The notes below the pieces were generated by a model that searched no databases, was not told where the DNA came from, and saw only the letters and a program-made list of their open reading frames with translations. Shown in pieces: positions 17,550 through 26,056 of a stretch of DNA of 64,000 nucleotides (the stretch's first letter is position 1; the number at the start of each line of letters is the position of its first letter). Position numbers and translations under genes: made by a program. The stretch comes from Catenulispora acidiphila DSM 44928 (GTDB lineage Bacteria > Actinomycetota > Actinomycetes > Streptomycetales > Catenulisporaceae), in assembly GCF_000024025.1 (NCBI RefSeq), contig NC_013131.1, positions 7,502,001-7,566,000 of the forward strand. Reading direction: 5' to 3'.

Positions 17550-17999
17550 CCGACCCGCGACCCGACACCACACCCGTGGACGACGGGCTGAAGCAGGCCG
17601 TCATCGCACTCCGCCCCAGAACCTGGGCACTAGTTCAGTTGTGGCCGCGTCGCGTCGCGCAGGGCGCGACGCGACCACCGTATTCCCGCCGCCTCTGATC
17701 GGGCGGCACTACGAGGACTGAGCCCTCAGCGCGCGGTGAGGAGGGGCAATTACGGACGCGGTCGAGTAGGCCGCAGTTCGAGGCCGGCGTCGGTAGCGGG
17801 CAGGGGTACACACCGCGTTCCGTTTGTGCCGTGAGGCAACCCAGATTTGCGGCGAGTCAGGCAGCGCGGAACTGGTGGTCCGCTCTTTACGGGCGCCAGG
17901 GCGGTCGCCGGACCACGGTGCCCCGCGCCTTGTTGCCATCACCCGACAAGACCGGGGTATCGTCAGGATCATTGATGATGGCCGGTCGGGTGGAGGCTG
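17550..17999. other. Intergenic region
   Basis: These 450 bp between convergent genes hold the hairpin at 17649-17675 and a second copy of the 15-mer GTCAGGATCATTGAT (17962-17976), the first being at 15652-15666. Open frames in it (for example 17709-17972 minus) lack protein-like patterns. Nothing else is recognised. Confidence 0.4.
17649..17675 (+). terminator. GC-rich hairpin downstream of the SDR-hemerythrin operon
   Basis: Perfect 11-bp arms GTCGCGTCGCG (17649-17659) and CGCGACGCGAC (17665-17675) enclose a 5-nt loop. There is no T-run, which is common for actinobacterial terminators. It lies 99 bp after the hemerythrin stop. Confidence 0.5.
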
Positions 18000-18440
18000 T
18001 CAGGCGTAGGGGTCGGTGATCTCACGGAGTTGATCGAGGATCTGGTGCAGCAACGTGAAGTTGCGGGTGCCCAGGTAGGTCTTCCACTCCGTGTAGATCT
18101 CGTCAAGCGTGGCCCTGACCACCTCGATCGCGCGCCGGCCGCGTTCCTCGATCACGATCAGCCGGGCACGACCGTCCGCGGGGTCGGGGAGCCGGCGGAC
18201 GTAGCCCAGGTTTTCGAGCTGGTCGATCATCACGCTGGCGCTTTGCTTGGTCATCTGCGCCTGGTCGGCGAGGTCTTTGAGACGCGAGCCGCTCGGGGCG
18301 ACGCGCTGGAAGACTCGGCACTGGGCGAGCGTCCAGTCGTCGAACCCGGCATCCTGCAGGGCCCGGAAAAGCCGGTCCTCGGTGTACCGGTACGGGATGA
18401 ACAACGACACCCCTAGATCAACCCGTTGCTCGTCGTCCAT
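18000..18440 (-). CDS. MarR-family transcriptional regulator
   Basis: A winged-helix regulator of 146 residues from ATG 18440. That start has GAGGGCGG behind it; the frame is open up to 18500 but the extra 20 residues look non-conserved. The core reads FQRVAPSGSRLKDLADQAQM, TKQSASVMIDQLENLGYVRR and the wing DPADGRARLIVIEERGRRA, all typical of MarR, including the DxRxR wing motif. MarR proteins are usually ligand-responsive repressors binding palindromes as dimers. The AT-rich stretch at 18510-18535 is its probable promoter/operator. Its targets may be the neighbouring SDR genes; this is inference from position. Confidence 0.88.
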   Translation of the reverse strand: MDDEQRVDLGVSLFIPYRYTEDRLFRALQDAGFDDWTLAQCRVFQRVAPSGSRLKDLADQAQMTKQSASVMIDQLENLGYVRRLPDPADGRARLIVIEERGRRAIEVVRATLDEIYTEWKTYLGTRNFTLLHQILDQLREITDPYA

Positions 18441-18891
18441 GCCGCCCTCGGCTCCGTCGCTCGCCTGGCCCACCAGAGCGTTCGCCCTGCCAGGGGTCAC
18501 CCAAACCAGTCAGATATCTTTACTATTGTATATGCAGCAGCACCGATGGCAAAACAGCCACGAGCCCTAATTCGCTGATCGAAATGTACGTGATGTCGAA
18601 CGTGCGCCAGGAATGTCGCGGCGTTTCGTCGAAGCCGTCGACCACAGGGCAACGTCACGATCAGAGTCCTTCATCGAACCCCGTCCGCACCGGATCACTG
18701 CCCGATTGCCCCAGAACCGTGGTTCACTATGACGCGCTGGAACGGTCTTCCCGTGTTCGCCCAGTCTTTCACGCCGCGTCCGTCGGATGACGGTTCGTCA
18801 TCGGCATTCGCGGTATAGGGCGATGAATCGCAGAAGTGCGCGACCAAGCAAACCCGGCGTATTCGCCAAGCCGTGGCCGAAAGGGCAGCTG
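18441..18891. other. Intergenic region with AT-rich promoter-like segment
   Basis: About 450 bp between divergent genes. The stretch 18510-18535 is unusually AT-rich and includes GATATC and TATACAATAG-like sequence on the minus strand, likely the MarR promoter. The rest, 18540-18890, shows no gene or repeat that I recognise. Confidence 0.4.
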
Positions 18892-19524
18892 ATGCACGCC
18901 ATACGTAAGACCCTCATAGCCTGCGCCACCGTCGCAATGTGCTGCGTCGGCTGCAAGAGCACCGCCCTGGGCGGCGCTCAGAACACCCCGAGCGGATCAG
19001 CCCCAAGCAACCACGCCCCCGTCGGCGGCGGCGCGAACGCACCCCTGGCCCGTTCTCGCCTCGCGCCAAGTCAAGTCGGCACCGTCCCGCCCAACCTGCA
19101 CTGCCACATGGGCGGCAACGACCCCAAAAGCTACCGCCCCGACGCATCCTGCACCCCGGGCGCAGTCCAGGACAGCGTGACCCAGGCGAACATCGACTCC
19201 ACAATCTGCACAACCGGCTACACAACGAAGATTCGCCCCGCAACCTCCGCGACAGACAAGATCAAGCACGCCCTGTACACCGCCTACGGCGTCCCCGACA
19301 ACACGAAGAGCGAACTCGACCACCTGGTCAGCCTCGAACTCGGCGGCAGCAACGACACCGCGAACCTGTGGCCGGAACCGGGCACCCTGCCCAACCCGAA
19401 GGACAGCGTGGAGAACGCGCTGCACAAGGCGGTGTGCGCACACAAGGTGACACTCGCGGCGGCGCAACAGGCGATCGCCACCAACTGGACCACGGCACTG
19501 GCGGTCACCGGAGCTGGGAAGTAG
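18892..19524 (+). CDS. Lipoprotein with HNH-like motif
   Basis: I start it at ATG 18892 (210 residues), because that gives a clean lipoprotein signal: MHAIRKTLIACATVAMCCVG followed by Cys, with an Arg-Lys start and CVGC as lipobox. The frame is open 105 bp further upstream, but that sequence would bury the signal. The mature protein has a Ser/Pro/Gly-rich tether, then PNLHCHMGGNDPKSYRPDASCTPGA and a C-terminal ELDHLVSLELGGSNDTANLWPE, which matches the beta-beta-alpha part of HNH-type nucleases and their secreted relatives ('DH..SLELGG......NLWP'). A surface-tethered nuclease is possible, but the catalytic His set is not fully clear. Confidence 0.72.
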   Translation: MHAIRKTLIACATVAMCCVGCKSTALGGAQNTPSGSAPSNHAPVGGGANAPLARSRLAPSQVGTVPPNLHCHMGGNDPKSYRPDASCTPGAVQDSVTQANIDSTICTTGYTTKIRPATSATDKIKHALYTAYGVPDNTKSELDHLVSLELGGSNDTANLWPEPGTLPNPKDSVENALHKAVCAHKVTLAAAQQAIATNWTTALAVTGAGK

Positions 19525-19635
19525 GAAGTGGTGGCCGGTCAACAGCAGGGTTCCGACGACGCTAGTGGCAAACAGCCCTGCTCCGGGTGGTCGGCCGAAA
19601 CTGTTCCGGCGGTCGAGGCGGGTCCGTGACCGTTA

Positions 19636-20196
19636 TCAGCGGCTGCTGGGAACCCGCCGGCCTGTGTATCCCGATTCGACGATGCGCTTCGTTGTCTCCG
19701 TGTAGTGCGCGTCGTCGCCGAGGATGGTTCCGAGGCCGTCGACGTAGCGATTGGCAAGGCAGAACGCTGCCGCGATCAGTACGGTGTCGTGGATTTCGAG
19801 GTCGGTCGCGCCTTCGGCCCGCGCGTCCTCGACGAGCCTCTCGGTCACGTTGCGCCCGCTTTGCTGCACGGCACCGGCGATGCGGAGCAGGGCGCGCAGT
19901 TTCGAGGAGATCGGCGCCGAGTCCAGGTTCGCCAACACCTGCTCGACCAGTGGCCTTCCCTCGTCGAGCTGTGCGGCGGCGAAGGCGGAGTGCGAGGTGC
20001 AGCAGAACACGCATTCGTTGAGTCCTGATACGTATGCCGCGATGAGCTCACGCTCGCCGGCCGACAGGGAATGCGGGCCGTGCAGAAGGATATTGAGAAG
20101 ATCGCGGAACGGTTTGGCCGTCTCCGGGCGGAACGCCAGTAGCCCGGTGATACCCGGGAACTCGTGCTCATCCAGTCCAAGATCGATGTACGCCAT
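19636..20196 (-). CDS. Carboxymuconolactone decarboxylase/AhpD-like protein
   Basis: A 186-residue all-helical protein. The CMD/AhpD signature is visible: an acidic segment GERELIAAYVSGLNECVFCCTSH, in which Cys-x-x-Cys and a His five residues beyond the first Cys form the peroxidase-type redox centre. The order is E, CVFC, H as in alkylhydroperoxidase-like proteins. The N-terminus FPGITGLLAFRPETAKP resembles the 'peroxidase-related' subgroup. It probably removes peroxides in the cytoplasm. It stands alone on the minus strand, with 215 bp to the next gene. Confidence 0.85.
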   Translation of the reverse strand: MAYIDLGLDEHEFPGITGLLAFRPETAKPFRDLLNILLHGPHSLSAGERELIAAYVSGLNECVFCCTSHSAFAAAQLDEGRPLVEQVLANLDSAPISSKLRALLRIAGAVQQSGRNVTERLVEDARAEGATDLEIHDTVLIAAAFCLANRYVDGLGTILGDDAHYTETTKRIVESGYTGRRVPSSR

Positions 20197-20411
20197 GCCC
20201 GGTACCTCCCGCTCGGCGAGAATCGTCGTTGGTCAAGATAGCGGCGAGAGGTACGGCGAGCCATGCTGCCGGTGGAATAGGGCACGATCGGAGAAGTCGA
20301 GGCTCGGTCTATTCCGTCATTCCAGCGCGGGACGGGCTGAGCGTCCGCGGTTCCAAGGCAGCCGCGTGGGAAGACCGTCCGGCAGGAAAAGCGGGTCACG
20401 CTCAGCGAGGC

Positions 20412-21356
20412 TCAGCTGGTGATGTCCTTCCGCAGGAACTTGTGCCAGGCCAGGGTGAAGAACACGAGGCTGTAGGCGAGGGAGGAGAGTGCGCCCCGGC
20501 TCATTGCGTCCCAGTTGATCGTGGGGCTCAGGGCGTCGAGCCAGGCGTAGGAGTAGTGCGTCGGCAAGATCGCGCGCACGCTGCCGAGGGCTGTGACGGT
20601 GTCGAGGATGTTGGAGACGATCACCAGCATGACGGTGCCGCCGACTGCGCCGAGGGGGGCGTCGGTATAGGTGCTCAGTGCGAAGCCGACGGCGGCGACG
20701 AAGAGCAGCGAGACCGCGAGGTAGCCGACTACGACCGCGAGGTGCGTGAGTGCGGCGGCTGTCGGCAGCGAGGTGCCCAGTGGCGAGCGGGCCGGCGCCC
20801 AGCCGAATGCCGCCCATCCGGCCGCGAGCGCCACGATCGGCAGGACGACGATCGCGGCCGCGGACAGTGCCAGGGCGACGATCAACTTCTGGCGCAGCAG
20901 GCGCGAGCGGGGTACCGGGGTCACCAACAGGTAGCGCAGGCTCGACCAGTTCGCCTCGCTGGCCACGGTGTCCCCGCAGAACAGCGCGACGATCACGACG
21001 AGCCCGAATCCGGAGGTGGCGAAGAGAGTGAACGCGACGAAGTTCGGCGCGCCGACGGTCGCCAGGCTTACCAGATCGACCGTGCCCGGCCGTCCGCTGT
21101 CGTTCGTCGGGTTGCCGAACTTGAACGCGGCCACCAGGATCAGCGGCAGGACGGCCAGCAGGCCGAAGGCCACCTGGGTGCGGCGCCGGCCGAGCTGGCG
21201 GCGCAATTCCACCCGCAGTGGCAGGGTGCGCCGCGGGTCGAAGCCCGGCGCCGCGCCGCTTGGCGCCAGAGCGAAGGCCGGGGCGGCCGCGGCACTGAGA
21301 AGGGTATGCGCGCCCTGATACGTTGACGCGTGCGGGATCTCGGGCTCGTCAGACAC
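20412..21356 (-). CDS. ABC-2 type transporter permease
   Basis: A 314-residue membrane protein with about six hydrophobic segments (near residues 50-75, 105-130, 150-175, 185-210, 215-240, 285-305). After the amphipathic start FDPRRTLPLRVELRRQLGRR, the pattern matches ABC-2 permeases ('W.....R..L..P..R..LL..K'); here NWSSLRYLLVTPVPRSRLLR is the classic cytoplasmic coupling segment after the second helix. Its start (21356) overlaps the end of the fused hydrolase/ATPase gene by 8 bp, so the two form one exporter. The transported substrate is unknown. Confidence 0.85.
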   Translation of the reverse strand: MSDEPEIPHASTYQGAHTLLSAAAAPAFALAPSGAAPGFDPRRTLPLRVELRRQLGRRRTQVAFGLLAVLPLILVAAFKFGNPTNDSGRPGTVDLVSLATVGAPNFVAFTLFATSGFGLVVIVALFCGDTVASEANWSSLRYLLVTPVPRSRLLRQKLIVALALSAAAIVVLPIVALAAGWAAFGWAPARSPLGTSLPTAAALTHLAVVVGYLAVSLLFVAAVGFALSTYTDAPLGAVGGTVMLVIVSNILDTVTALGSVRAILPTHYSYAWLDALSPTINWDAMSRGALSSLAYSLVFFTLAWHKFLRKDITS

Positions 21357-24069
21357 CTTGCCGCTCCTCTACCAGGTCGAGGAAGACATCTTCCAGGCGG
21401 TTCTGTGGCGCGATGCGCTCGACCGCGAGTCCGGCGCCGACGAGCGCGGTGACGGCCGCCGACGGCCGCAGCCCTTCGAGCCGCACGGTCAACCGGTCGT
21501 CGTCATATGTCACTCCTGCGATCCCGGCCATTTCCGTGAGCACCTTGTGCGCCCGCGCCGACTCACCCGGGCCGACATCGATGGCGACGGCGACGGAGGT
21601 GGCGGCGGAGAGCAGTTCGGTGACCGAACCCTGCGCCACGAGGCGTCCCCTGGCCATGACGACGCAGTGGGTACAGGTCTGTTCGACCTCGGCGAGCAGA
21701 TGGCTCGAGACGACGACTGTGCGGCCGGTGGCGGCGTAGCGGCGCAGCGCCTCGCGCATCTCGCGGATCTGCGGCGGGTCGAGCCCGTTCGTGGGCTCGT
21801 CCAAAACGAGCAGGTCGGGCAGGCCGAGCATGGCCTGTGCGACGGCCAGGCGCTGGCGCATTCCCTGGCTGTAGGTCTTGACCTTGCGTTCGATGCTTTC
21901 GCCGAGCCCTGCCAGCTCCAGCGCGGCCTCCAGGTCGGCGTCGCCGGACGGACGCCCGGCGGCGGCCCAGGAGAGCTCGAGGTTGTCGCGGCCGGACAGG
22001 TGGGGCAGGAATCCGGGCCCTTCGACGAACGCGCCGACCCGGGAGAGCACGGAGGCGCTGGGGGTGATCCGGTGGCCGAAGACGCGGATCTCGCCCTCGG
22101 TGGGGTGGATCAGGCCCATGAGCATGCGCAGCGCCGTCGTCTTGCCGGCGCCGTTGGGACCGAGCAGCCCGAGCACCTGGCCGCGCTCGACCCGGAAGGA
22201 CACGTCGGTCACGGCGCGAAACCCGCCGCCGTAGGCCTTGCCGAGATGCGACAAGACCACCGGCACATCCGCTAGTTCCGGATCCACCTCAGCTTCCCGG
22301 GTCCGGGCGCGGCGGCGGACATACCCCAGCACAGCGAGGGCGGCGATGAGGAAGGCGACGGCGGCCGCGACGGCCCAGAGCGCCGCGAGGCCGCCGCCGG
22401 CCGCGCCGGGCACATCGGGCAGATTCAGGACGCCGCCGCCGGCGAGCGCGACGCTGTAGGTGTGTGCTGTCGCCGGGGACTGATATGCCAGGTCGGTGGA
22501 GGAGACGGCCAGCATCAGCCGGTGCCCCGCCGGGAAGTCGTGCACGATTTCCGGCAGCGTGATCCGGATCGTGGCGCCGGTGGACGATCCGGTCACGCGG
22601 ATCGGCGCGAGCAGTTGATTCGGCAGCACCATGGCGCTTCCGTCCGGCGCCGCGTCGTAGAGCTTGACGAACAACGTCGCGTCCGGCGCGTCTGTGGAGA
22701 CGGTAAGCGAGACGCTCGGCCCGCCGACGACATCGACGGCGTTGCCCAAGGGCGCGCTTTCGAAGGTCGCCTGCTGTCCGGGCGGGGTGGGCAGATTCAC
22801 GGCCGAGCCGAGTTCACCCAGAACGCCGCTGAGCCCGGGCAGTCCGGTGACCGCCGCGGGATTGCCTCCGGGCGGCGAGACGATGCCCTGGGCCGTACCG
22901 TGCAGCGTGACGGTGCTCGTCGTCGCGGGCCCGGAGGCGGTCACCACCGACGAGGTCGGCGAGGAGTTCTCGGACGAGAGCGCGCTGCCGGTGCGGATGA
23001 ACTGGAACGCCGTGTCAGGCGTCGAGCCGTCGTGCTTGAGATACCTGTCGAACCAGGAGAGCGTCAGGCTTCGCAGGCGGTCGCCGTCGGCGTCGGTGCC
23101 GCCGTCGTGGCCGCCGCTGTACCAGAGCTCCTTGACCGGCGTGCCGTGCGCGGCGATCTGCCGGGCGTTGGCATCGCCCTCGCTCAGCGGGAACAGCGAA
23201 TCGTCCTCGCCCTGGACCAGCAGCGTCGGGGCATTGATGCGCGAGGTCACCGAGTCCGGGCTCGATGCCGCGAGCAGAGAGCGCAGCGTGGGCGAGGCGA
23301 CTCCGGTGGTCGCGCTCTGCTGGTAACCCGCGCAGATCGCGGCGGTGAAGCGCCCGCACACCGTCGCGGCCTGCCCGCTGAGCGGAGTGGTGCCCGCGCC
23401 GAAGAACTCCCCGGCCCACACCTTCTTGAACACTCCGGCCTGCGCGGCTCCCGGCCCGCTCCCATCCTGCGGAAACAGTGCCTGATTCAGATCGTTCCAC
23501 GTGATCTCCGGAGCGATCGCGTCGATGCGGTGGTCGTAGCCGGCCGCCAGCAGCGAGAGAGCACCGCCATAGGACGGCCCGGTGAACCCCACGCGCGGGT
23601 CGCCGGGCGCGTCCTTGAGCACCTCCGGAAGCGAGGCGAGGAAATCAATGGTCTTCGACGCGTCGCGCACCTCGTAGTCAGGGGAGTCCACGGCGATCTG
23701 GCCTCCGGATGCTCCGAAGCCGCGCGCCGAGTAGGCGAGGGCGACGTAGCCGTGCTGCGCCAGGAAACGCGCATCCGCGTCCTCGTCGCTCTTGCTGCCG
23801 CCGAACCCGTGCGCGAGCACGACCGCCGGCGCCGGATGACTCGCGGACGCACCCGCGGGCACGTACAAAGTGGCGTCCAAGGAGACCGGCGAGCCGTCGG
23901 GGTCCGGCGTGCCGGTGATACGCAACGCCTGGGTCCGTACGGCCGGGGTCGAGCCGGCGGCCGCCGACACCGCAGCGCCGCAGAGGACCACCGCCACTAC
24001 GGCAGCGGCACCCCACACAACCCATCTTCGACGCACGCGCACAATGTCCCTCACTGCCGAAGCCAGCAC
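21349..24069 (-). CDS. Fusion of an S15-type alpha/beta hydrolase and an ABC transporter ATPase
   Basis: A 906-residue two-part protein. Residues 1-40 hold an N-terminal membrane signal. About 45-540 is a CocE/NonD-like (S15 X-Pro dipeptidyl-peptidase) hydrolase: GFGGSKSDEDAD, SARGFGASGG, the nucleophile elbow GPSYGG, then GGHDGG and the beta-rich C-terminal jelly roll. A membrane helix follows at about 565-590. Residues about 605-906 are a complete ABC ATPase with Walker A GPNGAGKTT, signature YSQGMRQRLAVA and Walker B LLVLDEPTNGLDPP. The layout puts the hydrolase outside and the ATPase inside. It is coupled to the permease at 20412. The fusion suggests that secretion and hydrolysis of one peptide or ester are linked; the substrate is unknown. 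Confidence 0.88.
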   Translation of the reverse strand: MLASAVRDIVRVRRRWVVWGAAAVVAVVLCGAAVSAAAGSTPAVRTQALRITGTPDPDGSPVSLDATLYVPAGASASHPAPAVVLAHGFGGSKSDEDADARFLAQHGYVALAYSARGFGASGGQIAVDSPDYEVRDASKTIDFLASLPEVLKDAPGDPRVGFTGPSYGGALSLLAAGYDHRIDAIAPEITWNDLNQALFPQDGSGPGAAQAGVFKKVWAGEFFGAGTTPLSGQAATVCGRFTAAICAGYQQSATTGVASPTLRSLLAASSPDSVTSRINAPTLLVQGEDDSLFPLSEGDANARQIAAHGTPVKELWYSGGHDGGTDADGDRLRSLTLSWFDRYLKHDGSTPDTAFQFIRTGSALSSENSSPTSSVVTASGPATTSTVTLHGTAQGIVSPPGGNPAAVTGLPGLSGVLGELGSAVNLPTPPGQQATFESAPLGNAVDVVGGPSVSLTVSTDAPDATLFVKLYDAAPDGSAMVLPNQLLAPIRVTGSSTGATIRITLPEIVHDFPAGHRLMLAVSSTDLAYQSPATAHTYSVALAGGGVLNLPDVPGAAGGGLAALWAVAAAVAFLIAALAVLGYVRRRARTREAEVDPELADVPVVLSHLGKAYGGGFRAVTDVSFRVERGQVLGLLGPNGAGKTTALRMLMGLIHPTEGEIRVFGHRITPSASVLSRVGAFVEGPGFLPHLSGRDNLELSWAAAGRPSGDADLEAALELAGLGESIERKVKTYSQGMRQRLAVAQAMLGLPDLLVLDEPTNGLDPPQIREMREALRRYAATGRTVVVSSHLLAEVEQTCTHCVVMARGRLVAQGSVTELLSAATSVAVAIDVGPGESARAHKVLTEMAGIAGVTYDDDRLTVRLEGLRPSAAVTALVGAGLAVERIAPQNRLEDVFLDLVEERQGV

Positions 24070-24130
24070 ACGATCACAGCCATCCTGCCGGGAAAGCCTG
24101 GCGAGATCCCGGTGCGGTTCACGTTCAGAT

Positions 24131-24805
24131 TCAGTGGATGTATCCGGTCTCGTAGGCGTAGATGACGGCCTGGACCCGGTCTCGTACGGCGAGTTTGGCC
24201 AGGATGCGCACGACGTGGGTCTTGACGGTGGTCTCCGAGAGGGCCAACTGCTGCGCGATCTCCTTGTTGGTCAGCCCGGACACCATCTGATCGAAGACCT
24301 CGCGCTCTCTGCGGGTCAGGCTCTCAAGCGGCGCGGAGGGGTCTGATGCTCCGGCGGGAGGGTCCGACGGCGCGGTGAACCGGTCGGCGTAGGCGTCGAG
24401 CAGGCGCCTGGTGGTGGACGGGGCGATCACGGCGTCTCCCGCGGCCACCGCCCGGATGGCGGCGGCGAGGTCGTCGGGCCTGGAGTTCTTCAACAGGAAG
24501 CCGCTCGCGCCGGCGCGCAGGGCCTCGAAGGCGTAATCGTCGAGGTCGAAGGTCGTGAGCACGATGACCCTCGTGGGCAGCGCTCGAGCGATGATCTGCC
24601 GGGTGGCCGCGATGCCGTCGAGCCGGGGCATGCGCACGTCCATCAGCACGATCGCGGGCTGGAGGGCGGCGGCCAGCTCTACGGCTTCGACGCCGTCCGC
24701 CGCCTGACCGACGACCTCGATGTCTCCCTGGGCTTGGAGGATCATGGCGAGGCCGTGGCGCGAGAGGGGCTGGTCGTCGGCCAGCAGCACGCTTACGCCC
24801 GTCAT
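24131..24805 (-). CDS. LuxR/NarL-family response regulator
   Basis: A 224-residue response regulator from ATG 24805, which overlaps the kinase stop (ATGA). The receiver domain has the acidic pair in LLADDQ, the phosphoacceptor Asp56 in VLMDVRMPRLDG, Thr in VLTTFDLDDYA and Lys in FLLKNSRPDD. The C-terminal HTH is LTRREREVFDQMVSGL, TNKEIAQQLALSETTVKTHV, typical of LuxR. It pairs with the kinase immediately upstream. The ABC genes on both sides are the likely targets, as in LiaRS-like or DesKR-like exporters, which is inference from gene order. Confidence 0.93.
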   Translation of the reverse strand: MTGVSVLLADDQPLSRHGLAMILQAQGDIEVVGQAADGVEAVELAAALQPAIVLMDVRMPRLDGIAATRQIIARALPTRVIVLTTFDLDDYAFEALRAGASGFLLKNSRPDDLAAAIRAVAAGDAVIAPSTTRRLLDAYADRFTAPSDPPAGASDPSAPLESLTRREREVFDQMVSGLTNKEIAQQLALSETTVKTHVVRILAKLAVRDRVQAVIYAYETGYIH

Positions 24806-26031
24806 CGCGGTCCCGCCGGGTGGTCCACGGCCAGCCGAGCCCGCACGCACCAGCCGCCGGCGGCGAGCGGGGCGGCCCGCACTTCGCCGCCGTAGAGCGC
24901 GGCCCGCTCGTTCATCCCGTGCAATCCGTGGCCGGTGGCGGTCGCGGCCGGCGCGGCCACGGGGGAACCGTCGTTCTCCACGCGCAGGTCCACCAGCGAT
25001 GCGTGGTGGCTGACCTCCACGAGCACCTTCGTCACACGACGGGCGTGCTTGATCACGTTCGTCAGGCTCTCCTGGACGATCCGGTAGATCGCGAGTTGGG
25101 CTGTCGGGGCAAGGCTCTCCAGGTCGCCGGCGGTGACCAGTTCGAGTTCGAAGCCGGCGGCACGCACCAGCGACGCGAGTGCGGGCAGGTCGCCCAGGCC
25201 GGGCTGCGGTTCGTAGGCGGAGTCCTCCTCGCCCCGGAGCACGCCGAGCATCCTATGCATCTCGCCGAGGGCTTGCCGGCCCACGTCCGAGGCCTGCGCG
25301 ATCGTGTCGCGGGCCAACTGCGAGGGCTCGACCGCGGCCGCGGCGTCGTTCAGGGTGATCATCACGGACAAGCTGTGCGCGATGACGTCGTGCATCTCTC
25401 GGGCGAGGCGGGTGCGTTCCTGCGCCACGGCGATGCGGGCGCGGCTGTCGCGGTCGCGTTCCGCGGCCTGTGCCCGCTGGTGTATCGACTCGACGTAGGC
25501 ACGGCGCATGCTCGTGTAAATGCCGGCGATCCACGCGGCCGTGACCGTCCCGGTCGCGGTGGCGCCGACCAGCAGGGGGTTGCCGGATGTCTCCCACCGA
25601 CTCAAGGCCATGATCACGCCGAGTACGGCGACCGCGATCCCCGTCAGCAGCACGCCGCGGCGCCGTTCGTGAGCGCCCAGGCTGTACAGCGCGGCGAGCA
25701 CGGCGAAATCCCCGATCTCCGGAGAGCCGAAGCGCCATTGGGCCAGGCAGACGGCGGCGAGCACGGCGGCCGCAGCGGCGGGGCGGGCGCGGCGGGCGGC
25801 CAGTGGAAGCACAAGCAGTGCGTCCCACACGCCCGCGTTCGCGGGATGGCCGCGCACGAGCAGGTCGATCAGTACGCAGGCTCCCGCTCCGAGCACGGCC
25901 GTGAGGCTGTCGAACAGCACGAGAACGCCTCCGGCACGCCGCGGCGCCGACCAGCCGACCGCGGGCAGAACCGCCTTCCGACTGATCAGCGCACGCAACG
26001 CCGGGGCCTGCGAGGTTGCCACGGTGGCCAC
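24802..26031 (-). CDS. Sensor histidine kinase (HisKA_3 family)
   Basis: A 409-residue membrane kinase. The N-terminal third has about six hydrophobic helices (near 35-60, 70-80, 88-98, 108-120, 125-145, 155-175). The dimerisation/phosphoacceptor segment is RLAREMHDVIAHSLSVM with His214. The ATPase part shows IYRIVQESLTNVIKHA (N box) and GHGLHGMNERAALYGG (G box). There is no large extracellular domain, so it probably senses membrane state or an exporter partner. It is coupled to the response regulator by a 4-bp overlap and lies 25 bp downstream of the ABC permease. Confidence 0.92.
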   Translation of the reverse strand: MATVATSQAPALRALISRKAVLPAVGWSAPRRAGGVLVLFDSLTAVLGAGACVLIDLLVRGHPANAGVWDALLVLPLAARRARPAAAAAVLAAVCLAQWRFGSPEIGDFAVLAALYSLGAHERRRGVLLTGIAVAVLGVIMALSRWETSGNPLLVGATATGTVTAAWIAGIYTSMRRAYVESIHQRAQAAERDRDSRARIAVAQERTRLAREMHDVIAHSLSVMITLNDAAAAVEPSQLARDTIAQASDVGRQALGEMHRMLGVLRGEEDSAYEPQPGLGDLPALASLVRAAGFELELVTAGDLESLAPTAQLAIYRIVQESLTNVIKHARRVTKVLVEVSHHASLVDLRVENDGSPVAAPAATATGHGLHGMNERAALYGGEVRAAPLAAGGWCVRARLAVDHPAGPR

Positions 26032-26056
26032 AGACGCCCTTTTCTCTAAGCCGATC

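Noticed and set aside
17709-17972. 87-codon open frame on the minus strand
   Set aside because: No recognisable sequence pattern, no ribosome site; random-looking codon use.
22462-24165. Open frame of 567 codons on the plus strand
   Set aside because: It is antisense to the hydrolase-ABC fusion and has no protein-like pattern.
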